Positions 45,999-54,353 of a stretch of 56,741 bases of DNA are shown piece after piece. The notes under the pieces were generated by a model, which was not told the origin of the DNA, made no database searches, and saw only the letters and a program-made list of their open reading frames with translations. The translations under genes were made by a program, and so were the position numbers. The DNA is from Chitinophagales bacterium (GTDB lineage: Bacteria; Bacteroidota; Bacteroidia; Chitinophagales; UBA10324). Every line of letters starts with the position of its first letter. Position 1 is the stretch's first letter. The DNA is taken from contig JANWXQ010000068.1 in NCBI GenBank assembly GCA_025057275.1, positions 1 through 56,741 on the forward strand, in the 5' to 3' direction.

Positions 45999-46223
45999 AT
46001 GCTGCTGTTTTCCCTGATTGCCGGCATTTTGCTCCTGTTGGCAGGTATTGTTGTGTTTTCCGGAAAATGGGGTAGCCGGCGTTGGACCCTGACTGCCGGA
46101 CCGCTACAACTGAACTACGAAGCCATTGGTTTCGTGCTGTTTTTTTCCGGCATTGTGCTGATGCTGGTATTTCTGATTGCCCGGGTAAAGCCTCACTTGC
46201 TGTCGCCGGGAATGGCCGGCTAA
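45999..46223 (+). CDS. Small two-helix membrane protein of unknown function
   Basis: This 74-residue protein has one helix at the N-terminus (LLFSLIAGILLLLAGIVVF), a short basic/polar loop (SGKWGSRRWTLTAGPLQLNYEAIG) and a second helix (FVLFFSGIVLMLVFLIARV) with a short tail. It is not similar to anything I recognise. It stands alone, divergent from the ribosomal operon and convergent with the OmpA-family gene. A near-match to a -7 box (CACATTTG, 45969-45976) lies upstream without a -33 element. Confidence 0.5.
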   Translation: MLLFSLIAGILLLLAGIVVFSGKWGSRRWTLTAGPLQLNYEAIGFVLFFSGIVLMLVFLIARVKPHLLSPGMAG

Positions 46224-46251
46224 GGCTTACCGGTGAGCGGGGATCTAAGCC
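46224..46251. terminator. Weak inverted repeat between convergent genes
   Basis: GGCTTA (46224-46229) pairs with TAAGCC (46246-46251) around a 16-base loop, directly after the stop of the small membrane gene and before the end of the converging OmpA-family gene. There is no T-run, so a terminator role is only a guess. Confidence 0.2.
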
Positions 46252-46263
46252 GCAACACCAGTG

Positions 46264-48354
46264 TCATTCCTCTTCCTCTTGCTGCTGTTCCTCGTAAGTA
46301 TCTATCGCATCGGGATTGAACGCAGGGTTGCCCGACTCGTAAATCAGTTCGACGTTGGGGATGATGCCAATGACCCGGAATTCGGTTCGTCGGTTCATTT
46401 GCCTGCCCTCGGGATTGTCACGGCCATCGGGCAGGTTGTTGGGGGCTATGGGTTTGGTTTCGCCATATCCTTTGGCCACCATGCGCTCCATAGGAATGCC
46501 TTTATCGGCCAGATATTTGACTACACTTTCGGCACGGCGCTGCGACAGGCGCATGTTGTAGGCATCATTGCCTTTACTGTCGGTGTGGGAGCTGATTTCT
46601 ACCTTAATCTGGGGGTTGTCGACAAGTATCTGATATAAGGAATCCAGACCCGGTTTCGACTCCGGCCTCAGGTTGGCACTGTCAAAACCATAGTAGATGT
46701 TTTGAATGCGAATGGCAGCCTTGGGTATGCGTTTCATGAACAGGTCCACACGAAGGGTGTCGTTATCATCTTTTTCCATGACCACAAAGGAGGCCGAGCC
46801 GGTAAAGTAGCCGTCGGCCGTAGATTTAAGCGAATAGGCCTGTCGGGCTTTGAGGTTAAAGAAATAGAGGCTGTCTTTTTTGGAAATGGCCGAGCCCACC
46901 TGAAGATTTTTATCGTCAATGAGCATGACCTTGGCGCCGGGTATTACCTGGCGGGTTTCCTGGTCGAATACGTTGCCACGAACGGCGTAGTAAATTTTGC
47001 GCGGATATTCCACGCGCCAGATATCGTCGCAGCAGGTTTCGCTTTTTACCGAGGTGGTACCGGGACGGTTGGACACCAGGTAGCCAGAATAGCCGTTGTC
47101 GTCCATTACAAAGTACAGATCATCCACGCTGGAGTTGACCGGATACCCAAGGTTGTTGACAGTTTCCCACCGCTTCTGGCTGCCTTTGACTTTAAAAACA
47201 TCCATGCCGCCCATGCCCACCATGCCATCGCTGGAGAAATACAGGGTTTGCGTAGCATCGTGATAAAAGGGAGTGGCTTCATTGCCGATGGTATTGATTT
47301 TGCGTCCACAGTTTTGGGCGTTTCCGAATTTGCCGCTTTTGTCGCGTACGGCAAACCAGATGTCGCTGCCGCCTTCGCCGTTTGGCCGGTTGCTGACCCA
47401 ATAGAGCACTTCACCCTGTTTGGGCACCAACCCGATGGCCGGGTGGGTGTTGTTGGTTCCTGGCATGTTGATATTGTCATCCATGCGCTCAGGGGTTGTC
47501 CACTTGCCGTCTTTGAATTCGCTGACATAAATGCTGCACACCATTTTCATGGTGTCTTTCATCAGCTCGCATTTGGTGAAGTAAAAGCGTTTGCGGTCGG
47601 GAGAAAAGCGGCCGTTACCAACGTGCATGTTGTTGTCGTTCCAAGGAGCCCATTTGAGCGGCTGTGCCTTATCGTAGCTCCAGCCGATCTTGCTGTTGCC
47701 GGAAACTCCGGAAACATAAAACTGCGCATACTTGTTGTTTTTCTTTAAATCATCCAACATGATGATGGAGTCCGACTTCAATGAAGCAAAGAGCAAAGCC
47801 GTATCGCCAAGCGGAACGGGGGCAAAGTCGGTGTAGGGATTGTTGACGGCAGCCCCGATGTTGGTAATTTTCACCGAGTCGGGCTTTTGCAACTTTTGCA
47901 TGGCAAAGTCGCAGCTTTTGGATAGCGTTTTGGCCTGCTTCTTTACTGTCTGCGATTCGGGCCCTTTGTATTCTTTCCCCAGAATGTCAAATACCTTTTT
48001 TGCTTCCTGATATTTCCCGTTGTACATGAGGCTCAGTCCATAATAGTAGGGGGCCTTGGGGTAAAGCGGATCGTTCAGGTCAACCAACTTTTTGTACCAG
48101 TCTTCAGACTGCTTGTAATCGCGCATCTTGAATTCGCTTTCGGCGATGCGGTTGATGGCGTAGGCATTGTTGGGCTGTTTTTCCAATGTGGCCTTGTAAT
48201 ACATAACGGCATTGTAAAAGCTTCCGACGCTGTACAGGTAATCCGCCATTTTGAGGCTTTTCTTGAAGCTGAGTTTCTGAATGGGAAACTCCTGAGCCCA
48301 GGCGGTGGCAGACAACAGCAACGCACCGCAAAGCAGGCCGAATATTTTTTTCAT
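46264..48354 (-). CDS. OmpA-family protein with TPR and PD40 propeller, T9SS-associated
   Basis: The product is 696 residues from ATG 48354 (MKKIFGLLCGALLLSATAWA, signal peptide without lipobox cysteine). TPR-like repeats cover about 30-110 (NAVMYYKATLEKQPNNAYAINRIAE). PD40/WD40-like blades run about 170-420 (RFSPDRKRFYFTKCE, TLYFSSDGMVGMGGMDVFKV). A carboxypeptidase-regulatory-like domain (about 440-530) and an OmpA peptidoglycan-binding domain follow (NIYYGFDSANLRPESK, ISSHTDSKGNDAYNMRLSQRRA). The tail ends in an unusual acidic run (EEQQQEEEE). It is a non-lipidated relative of the lipoprotein at 14876-16885. It lies 42 bp downstream of the PorP/SprF-like gene and may anchor that protein or its cargo to peptidoglycan. 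Confidence 0.85.
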   Translation of the reverse strand: MKKIFGLLCGALLLSATAWAQEFPIQKLSFKKSLKMADYLYSVGSFYNAVMYYKATLEKQPNNAYAINRIAESEFKMRDYKQSEDWYKKLVDLNDPLYPKAPYYYGLSLMYNGKYQEAKKVFDILGKEYKGPESQTVKKQAKTLSKSCDFAMQKLQKPDSVKITNIGAAVNNPYTDFAPVPLGDTALLFASLKSDSIIMLDDLKKNNKYAQFYVSGVSGNSKIGWSYDKAQPLKWAPWNDNNMHVGNGRFSPDRKRFYFTKCELMKDTMKMVCSIYVSEFKDGKWTTPERMDDNINMPGTNNTHPAIGLVPKQGEVLYWVSNRPNGEGGSDIWFAVRDKSGKFGNAQNCGRKINTIGNEATPFYHDATQTLYFSSDGMVGMGGMDVFKVKGSQKRWETVNNLGYPVNSSVDDLYFVMDDNGYSGYLVSNRPGTTSVKSETCCDDIWRVEYPRKIYYAVRGNVFDQETRQVIPGAKVMLIDDKNLQVGSAISKKDSLYFFNLKARQAYSLKSTADGYFTGSASFVVMEKDDNDTLRVDLFMKRIPKAAIRIQNIYYGFDSANLRPESKPGLDSLYQILVDNPQIKVEISSHTDSKGNDAYNMRLSQRRAESVVKYLADKGIPMERMVAKGYGETKPIAPNNLPDGRDNPEGRQMNRRTEFRVIGIIPNVELIYESGNPAFNPDAIDTYEEQQQEEEE

Positions 48355-48396
48355 GGTTGCAGTTTTTGATTCAAGCAGTTGCGTCATGCCTGTGAA

Positions 48397-49404
48397 TTAG
48401 TAACGGGGACAGAAGAAGATGGGCTTGTCCAGCACAAAGCCGCCCAGGCAGCCGGTGTAGCCCAGGGAGAGCTCAAAACCGCCGCGGCCTTTGCTGGCAT
48501 CGCTCAGTGAAGAAATGTTCACATCGTAGCTGATGCCCAGCCGGATCTGCTTGTAGTCAATGCCGATCATGGGAATAACGGCATCACCCACGCGATACCA
48601 GGCTCCGCCAAACAGCTTCACGTCGTTGTTGAGCGCGTATGCTACCGAGCCGCCCAGGTTTATTTCCTGTGCTTTGGTTTGCGTCATGTACAGCACCTGG
48701 GGCACGATGCTGAACTGTTCGGTCAACTTGTATCGCAGTCCGCCATGGCCAACCGTTCGCATGCCCAGTTTGTTTTTGCCGTTATTGAGGAACGATTCCT
48801 TAGGCGGAATGAGGTGAAAAACGGAAAGGCCGCCAAACAGATCGGCCTGTTGGGAAAGGAAATAAGACAGGTATAAGCCGGCATTTAAGTCAATGTAGCT
48901 GAATTTATCATTAAAGTTTTCGTTACTGCTTAAAGTGGGATCAAACCCTTCTCCATTGAACTGAGATTCCCACAGCAGCTTGCTGAAGTCCAGCTTTTTT
49001 TGCACGTAGCCTACCTGAAGGCCAAACGAACCGTTGAGTTTGCGGCTGGCGGTCAGCGGACGGGCATAGGCAGCTGAAGCCATTATGCTCAGATTGGAAA
49101 GTTCGCCGGAGCCGGCTTTATCGTTCAGCAGAAGCCCACCGGCAGAAAGCACCCCTGTTCGGATCCAACGCTGCAGGACGTTGTTGATGTCAAACGACAC
49201 CGATGGAGTTACATAGGGGTCGGTAACGCTGCGCCACTGATTGCGGTACATGCCGGCAATCCGGTAGTTGCAGTCGTTGATTCCGGTAAGGGCCGGATTG
49301 AGCGTAAGAGGCGAAGCGTAAAACTGGGAGTAATGTATATCCTGACCCAAGGCCGCAACGGACCAAACGAGCAGGAGTCCCAACGGGCGTAAAAAGTTCA
49401 GCAT
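48397..49404 (-). CDS. PorP/SprF-family type IX secretion outer-membrane protein
   Basis: The product is 335 residues from ATG 49404 with a signal peptide (LLLVWSVAALGQ) and the family hallmark DIHYSQFYASPLTLNPALTG, followed by RIAGMYRNQWRSV. Alternating beta strands form a barrel ending LGYTGCLGGFVLD. PorP/SprF proteins are outer-membrane partners of T9SS; SprF is needed for secretion of the type B cargo SprB in Flavobacterium. Here it stands between two type B cargo genes (upstream) and an OmpA-family gene (downstream), fitting a dedicated partner role. The frame extends far upstream of 49404, but those residues lack a signal sequence. Confidence 0.92.
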   Translation of the reverse strand: MLNFLRPLGLLLVWSVAALGQDIHYSQFYASPLTLNPALTGINDCNYRIAGMYRNQWRSVTDPYVTPSVSFDINNVLQRWIRTGVLSAGGLLLNDKAGSGELSNLSIMASAAYARPLTASRKLNGSFGLQVGYVQKKLDFSKLLWESQFNGEGFDPTLSSNENFNDKFSYIDLNAGLYLSYFLSQQADLFGGLSVFHLIPPKESFLNNGKNKLGMRTVGHGGLRYKLTEQFSIVPQVLYMTQTKAQEINLGGSVAYALNNDVKLFGGAWYRVGDAVIPMIGIDYKQIRLGISYDVNISSLSDASKGRGGFELSLGYTGCLGGFVLDKPIFFCPRY

Positions 49405-49454
49405 GAGGGTACCGGTTCGTTGACAAAGCACATGAACAAAAGCGATGAGCTGGC

Positions 49455-49462
49455 CAAAGGTA
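49455..49462 (-). promoter_or_regulatory. Possible -7 element before the PorP/SprF-like gene
   Basis: TACCTTTG on the reverse strand fits TAnnTTTG and would place a start site about 45 bases before ATG 49404, in the gap after the type B cargo gene. No -33 TTG lies at the right distance, so this may be chance. Confidence 0.25.
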
Positions 49463-49472
49463 ATTTTTTTCC

Positions 49473-51827
49473 TTAACGGAACAGCGTAAAGGATCCTTTG
49501 CGCAGCACGGAATTTCCATTGCCATCCAGCCCGTCGACTACATAAACATAGGTGCCGATTTCCGCACTCCTGCCGTTGTAAGAACCATCCCACCCGAAGT
49601 CGGGATCAGACGTAGCGAACAACGTGTTGCCCCAGCGGTCAAATACGGAAAACTGGTTGAGGCGGAAAGGCCCACGGTAAATGATCCGGAATTGATCATT
49701 GATGCCATCGCCGTTGGGCGTAAAGGCATTGGGCATGAGCAACAGCAAATCATGAATAATTTTTACATAGGTTGATCCGAAATAAACGCATCCTTCAGCC
49801 GTAGTGATGCGAACGGTGTAGGAAATATCTTCCGTAGGCCGCGACACGGGGTTATAGATACGGTGGTCGGTGAGAAAAGTAGGCGGGTTCCATTCGTAGC
49901 TGGAACCTACACCGCAATGGGCAAACAACTGAGCCTCTTCTCCGGCATAGATTTCATAGGGTTGGTTAACCGTAATGACCGGATCGGGAAACACTTCTAC
50001 GGTTACTTCCACACTGTCCTGGCAGCCGTATTGATTGGTAACCAGTACTTCGTAAACGGTAGTAGAGAATGGAGTACTTACGGGGCTGGCTGTGTTGGGA
50101 AAATCCAGATAATCGGTCGGCGTCCATTCGTATGTGACACCTCCCGATGCCCATAACTGAACGGGCATGCCGGAACAAACGGCCGTATCCACACCGGCCT
50201 CCGCCACGGCATGGGGCACAACGGTGATGCGCATGGTGTCGTAATCAAAACACGGTGGATAGGTGCCTTGTACGGTGACTATGTACTCGGTGGTGGTTGC
50301 AGGGAAGGCAAAAGGGTTAGCCACGTTTGTATCGCTGAGTCCGGTAGCCGGTGACCAAGAGTAGGCTGTACCTCCTGTAGCCAGAAGCTGAATGGTGTCG
50401 CCCCAGCAAATCTGCTGATCCGGGCCGGCATCGGGTTCAATGACATCTACCTGAACCGTAACGTTTTTCTCATTAGTACAGATGTCCAGACTGACGCTAA
50501 CCGTGAACACCGTAGTGCCCATAGGTGAAGCCAGCGGATCATGACAATCGGGGCAGCTGACAAAAGCTGCCGGCTCCCAATGGTAGCTGTAGAAAGGGCT
50601 GTAAGTAACGCCCAGTTGTGCTGTACCTTGCTCACAAATGGTGGTGTCGCCGCTCACTTCAAAAGGAAAATCGTCAATTACGTACATGACCATGCTATCC
50701 ACCGGCAGGCCGGAGCAGGGATCAATGGTGTACAGAATAATGGTTTCGGTACCCTCGGGAATGCCATCGGCGTAAGCCCCGATAAACACACTGCACAGGC
50801 TATCGTATGGCAGAAAAACCAGGGTGTCGTTGATGGTCAGATAATCCACGCCGTTAACGGCAGTACCTCCAATGACGATAGGAATAAACAACGTATCGGT
50901 GTGGTAGGTGTTGAGAACAAAGTTGAACACGCCCTGTTTGCATCCTTCCACTGCAGTGAGCTCACCGTTAAAGGGATTAATGAAATTGAAGGTGTCAGAA
51001 AGAATATCTATATCGTATTGTTCCAAGAAATCAGCCTCCACGAACACGCCTGAATCGTAAATGCCGTCGCCGGCATCAGCAATGGCAAACGTCAGGTGAT
51101 AGGTCTGGCCGGGTGTCACCGGGTATTTGGCCTCCAGCACCTTGGTGAGCCCGTCATATTCAATGGTGGTAGCGGCCTGACTGGTCGGACAATTGTAGGA
51201 AGGCGGACAAATGAAATTCGCGGGTTCGTTGCACACATAATACGCGCCAAAGCCAATGGTGCAATTGACGTTGCTGATGGTGACCGGGAAGGAAGTGCCG
51301 GGAACAATGGCCATGTTTTTCTGGCCTACAATGCCCGGTCCGCTGATCCAAAGTGCAAAGACGTCATTAAAGATTGTGCCGACCCATTCACTGTATTCAT
51401 CTGAGCCGAACACGTAATTGAAACGAAGGGTATCGGTGTTAAGCAGGACATCGAAATCCAGAATACAGGCATCAAACGTCGGCTGGCCGCAGAGCGCCGT
51501 AAGGTTGGCATTGCCCGGCTGCAGGTTGTTGGTGCCATCGCAGCAACCGTTATTGGGACCTATGGCGTTGGTTGCCTGACCGGAGGTAAATACAATGCCA
51601 CTATCAATGCCCAGATTGGTGTTGGTGGCAATGAACTTTGCCGATGCACCATTGCCGCAGTTCATATTGATGTTGGAAGCCACGCTGCTGCATCCCAGTA
51701 GCGTAGCAACCATCTGCTGAGCAGTTACATTGGTATTGATGATGAGCTGGCCGCTGGAAGGAACGCCGGTTAAACCTACCAGCAAGGTCGTCAGCAATCC
51801 GGAAAACAACAGTTGACGAAAGTTCAT
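49473..51827 (-). CDS. Choice-of-anchor-L surface protein with T9SS type B (gliding-motility-type) C-terminus
   Basis: The product is 784 residues from ATG 51827 (MNFRQLLFSGLLTTLLVGLTG, signal peptide). The N-terminal domain (about 25-270) has LNTDTLRFNYVFGSDEYSEWV and IFNDVFALWISGPGIVGQKNMAI, typical of choice-of-anchor-L proteins. A Calx-beta-like region and several PKD/Ig-like beta domains follow (GTAYSWSPATGLSD, GVTYEWTPTDYLDFP). The last 90 residues (LLMPNAFTPNGDGINDQF, FDRWGNTLFAT, GTYVYVVDGLD) are the type B sorting domain. It should be a large surface or secreted adhesin-like protein. It is a paralogue of the next gene upstream and precedes its likely PorP/SprF partner by 68 bp. Confidence 0.9.
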   Translation of the reverse strand: MNFRQLLFSGLLTTLLVGLTGVPSSGQLIINTNVTAQQMVATLLGCSSVASNINMNCGNGASAKFIATNTNLGIDSGIVFTSGQATNAIGPNNGCCDGTNNLQPGNANLTALCGQPTFDACILDFDVLLNTDTLRFNYVFGSDEYSEWVGTIFNDVFALWISGPGIVGQKNMAIVPGTSFPVTISNVNCTIGFGAYYVCNEPANFICPPSYNCPTSQAATTIEYDGLTKVLEAKYPVTPGQTYHLTFAIADAGDGIYDSGVFVEADFLEQYDIDILSDTFNFINPFNGELTAVEGCKQGVFNFVLNTYHTDTLFIPIVIGGTAVNGVDYLTINDTLVFLPYDSLCSVFIGAYADGIPEGTETIILYTIDPCSGLPVDSMVMYVIDDFPFEVSGDTTICEQGTAQLGVTYSPFYSYHWEPAAFVSCPDCHDPLASPMGTTVFTVSVSLDICTNEKNVTVQVDVIEPDAGPDQQICWGDTIQLLATGGTAYSWSPATGLSDTNVANPFAFPATTTEYIVTVQGTYPPCFDYDTMRITVVPHAVAEAGVDTAVCSGMPVQLWASGGVTYEWTPTDYLDFPNTASPVSTPFSTTVYEVLVTNQYGCQDSVEVTVEVFPDPVITVNQPYEIYAGEEAQLFAHCGVGSSYEWNPPTFLTDHRIYNPVSRPTEDISYTVRITTAEGCVYFGSTYVKIIHDLLLLMPNAFTPNGDGINDQFRIIYRGPFRLNQFSVFDRWGNTLFATSDPDFGWDGSYNGRSAEIGTYVYVVDGLDGNGNSVLRKGSFTLFR

Positions 51828-51916
51828 GGATGCTGCGTTTGGTGCCTGCCTGCTTGCGGCAGGATAAAAGTAAGAAAAAAAACAGGTGTTCAATCTATAG
51901 GTCATTATTCGGACAT

Positions 51917-54247
51917 CTACCTAACCAGAGTTACACTTCCGGAGCGCTGCAACACCTTGCCGGAGTGATCCCTGCCGCTGACAACGTACACGTAGGCCCC
52001 TACCGGCTGCTGTTGTCCTTTCCAGGTGCCATCCCAACCGGCAGCGGGATCGTAGCTGGTCATTTCATACAACAATTCACCCCAACGGTTGTAGATCCGG
52101 AAGTAATCCAGGTAAAAAACGCCTTTTATCAGCGGGCGGATGAGGTCGTTTCTGGAGTCGTTATTGGGTGAAAAGGCTGTGGGTACCAGAACCAGCGCAT
52201 CCCACCGTACGTTGACCCTGACCGTATCGCGAACCTTACAACCCTCCGGCGTAGTTACCACCACATAGTAAATTATGGTGTCCTGAGGATTGAGGCAGGA
52301 CGGATTGCAGCTGAACGGATCGGTCAGATAGGTGGGCGGATACCACCAGCATCCAACCCCTCCGTTGGCAAACAAATCCACGCTGTTACCCAGATAAATC
52401 GTGGTATCGTTGCTCACGGTGATTTCAGGTATATCGTACACGGTAACGACGACTTCCTCATCATCCGAGCAGCCAAACTGATTGGTGACCAAAACAGTAA
52501 ATGTGGTCGTGTACCCGGCAGTGGCCAGGGTATTTTCGGAAGCAGGATTCAAACACCAATCAGGCGGTGACCAGCTGTACTGAACGCCCCCACTGGCAAA
52601 CAGCTGAAACGTATCCCCCGGACAGACCGTCATGTCTTCTACGGCAACGGCAATCGGATTGGGATGAACTGTTACCGTTATCTCATCGGTGGTGGTCTGG
52701 CAGACATTGATTCCCGTAACGGTGTACGTGGTGGTGGTAGTGGGATTGGCCACCGGGTTAGGGCAATCCGTGCAACTCAAACCGGTGGAAGGCGACCAGC
52801 TATAGGAATTAGCATTGGAGGCCTGCAACTGAACCGATTGACCGTCGCAAATTTCCACGTCAGGTCCGGCGAAAACGGGTATGGGAATATCCACAACAAC
52901 CGTAGCGGTATCGCTGGCCGTACAATTACCTAATGTAACGCTCACCACATAGTTGGTTGTCCCCTGTGGAACGGCCTGGGTACTGGCACAGGTTGGACAT
53001 TCCAGGCCGGTGATCGGGAGCCACTGAAAAGTTCCGGCCCCTGTAGAATACAGCGTTATACTGTCTCCCACACAAATAGTGGTATCAGGCCAGGCTACCA
53101 CATTGAACTCGTCAAACAGATACATGACCGCACTGTCATAAGGTTCATTGCTGCAGGCGAGGTACAAATACAGTATTACGGTTTCAAATCCTTCAGTAAG
53201 GGCATCGGAGAAAGCGGAAACCGAAAGCGAAGTACTTTGCTGCCCCGGCAAAATCACCACACTGTCAGGCAGTTCATTGTAATCCACTCCTCCTGTGGCT
53301 GTGCCTCCGATTTCGAAGTGAATGACTACCGTATCCGTCGCTACAGTGGAGAGCGAGAAATCAAACGTGCCGGAAAAACATCCTTCCACAATACCCAGGT
53401 TGTTGCTGCCCGGATCCACGTATGGGGCATTGGACTGCACAGTGGTGCTGGTGGATGACAAGCTTCCGGCCTGAATCCAGACGCCGGAATCCAGAATTTC
53501 ATCGGACACATCGGAAACCGCCAGCTTCAGGCGATAGGTTTCGCAAGGCTGAACCACGGCAAGGGCCGTAAGTTTCTTCGTAAAACCATCGTACTCAACG
53601 GTAACGCCTTTACCTGGACCGTTACATTGGTAAGAGGGAGGGCAAGCAGAGCTGGAAGGTTCGTTGCACACGTAGTAAGTGGATCCGTTCAGGCAATTCA
53701 CCGTATTGATGGCTACCGGATTGTTGGTGCCCGGAATCAGGGCAATGTTCTTCTTTCCTGAAATTCCCGGACCCGAGATGAAAAAAGCGAATACATCATT
53801 AAAAATGGAATTCACCCATTCGGTGTATTCATCGGAGCCAAATACGTAATTAAACTTCAGTGTGTCGCCCGTAACGGTCACATCAAATTCCAGGACACAG
53901 GCATCGAAGGTTTGGAAGGAGACCAGTGTTTGCAAATCGGCATCGCCGGGCGCATTGTTGTCGCCGGTAATTCCTCCGGATGAGTTTGGCCCCACCATGT
54001 TGTTGATCGTGCCACTGGTGAGCACAATGCCGCTGTCCAAACCCACATTGGAGTTAATGCCGTTAAAATAACCCCATCCGCTGTTCGGACAATTAAGCAC
54101 GACGTTGGAAATACTCACTCCGCTACCAACCAATGACTGCGCCAGTTGCACCGGGTCACTGCCCGGAGTGACTACCAACTGTGCCGATGCGGTGGCCCAT
54201 CCTAAAAAGTTAAAAAGTAAAAGCGCTGTTTGATGACGCAAATTCAT
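51917..54247 (-). CDS. Choice-of-anchor-L surface protein with T9SS type B C-terminus (tandem paralogue)
   Basis: This 776-residue protein has a signal peptide ending near ATASAQ. The domain order is the same as in its downstream neighbour: VTGDTLKFNYVFGSDEYTEWVNS, IFNDVFAFFISGPGISGKKNIAL, then a Calx-beta-like region (GTATGGVDYNELPDSVVI), beta domains (ANSYSWSPSTGLSCTDCPNPV) and a type B tail (LVLVPTAFSPNNDSRNDLIRP, IYNRWGELLYEM, GAYVYVVSGRD). The likeness and adjacency point to a tandem duplication, with clear divergence. A -7-like TAATTTTG is at 54296-54303 but has no -33 partner. Confidence 0.9.
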   Translation of the reverse strand: MNLRHQTALLLFNFLGWATASAQLVVTPGSDPVQLAQSLVGSGVSISNVVLNCPNSGWGYFNGINSNVGLDSGIVLTSGTINNMVGPNSSGGITGDNNAPGDADLQTLVSFQTFDACVLEFDVTVTGDTLKFNYVFGSDEYTEWVNSIFNDVFAFFISGPGISGKKNIALIPGTNNPVAINTVNCLNGSTYYVCNEPSSSACPPSYQCNGPGKGVTVEYDGFTKKLTALAVVQPCETYRLKLAVSDVSDEILDSGVWIQAGSLSSTSTTVQSNAPYVDPGSNNLGIVEGCFSGTFDFSLSTVATDTVVIHFEIGGTATGGVDYNELPDSVVILPGQQSTSLSVSAFSDALTEGFETVILYLYLACSNEPYDSAVMYLFDEFNVVAWPDTTICVGDSITLYSTGAGTFQWLPITGLECPTCASTQAVPQGTTNYVVSVTLGNCTASDTATVVVDIPIPVFAGPDVEICDGQSVQLQASNANSYSWSPSTGLSCTDCPNPVANPTTTTTYTVTGINVCQTTTDEITVTVHPNPIAVAVEDMTVCPGDTFQLFASGGVQYSWSPPDWCLNPASENTLATAGYTTTFTVLVTNQFGCSDDEEVVVTVYDIPEITVSNDTTIYLGNSVDLFANGGVGCWWYPPTYLTDPFSCNPSCLNPQDTIIYYVVVTTPEGCKVRDTVRVNVRWDALVLVPTAFSPNNDSRNDLIRPLIKGVFYLDYFRIYNRWGELLYEMTSYDPAAGWDGTWKGQQQPVGAYVYVVSGRDHSGKVLQRSGSVTLVR

Positions 54248-54353
54248 GTCGGCGAAGTTACTTGAACAACTTAGAGCGAATTGTCATTAAAGTTTCAAAA
54301 TTAGCGCTAAACCCCGTTTGCAGCGCCTTAGGAAGCCATCAGCTGTGCTCACG

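Noticed and set aside
46702-47748. Forward-strand 348-residue frame opposite the OmpA-family gene
   Set aside because: Shadow of a well-supported gene; repetitive His/Val/Phe composition without motif.
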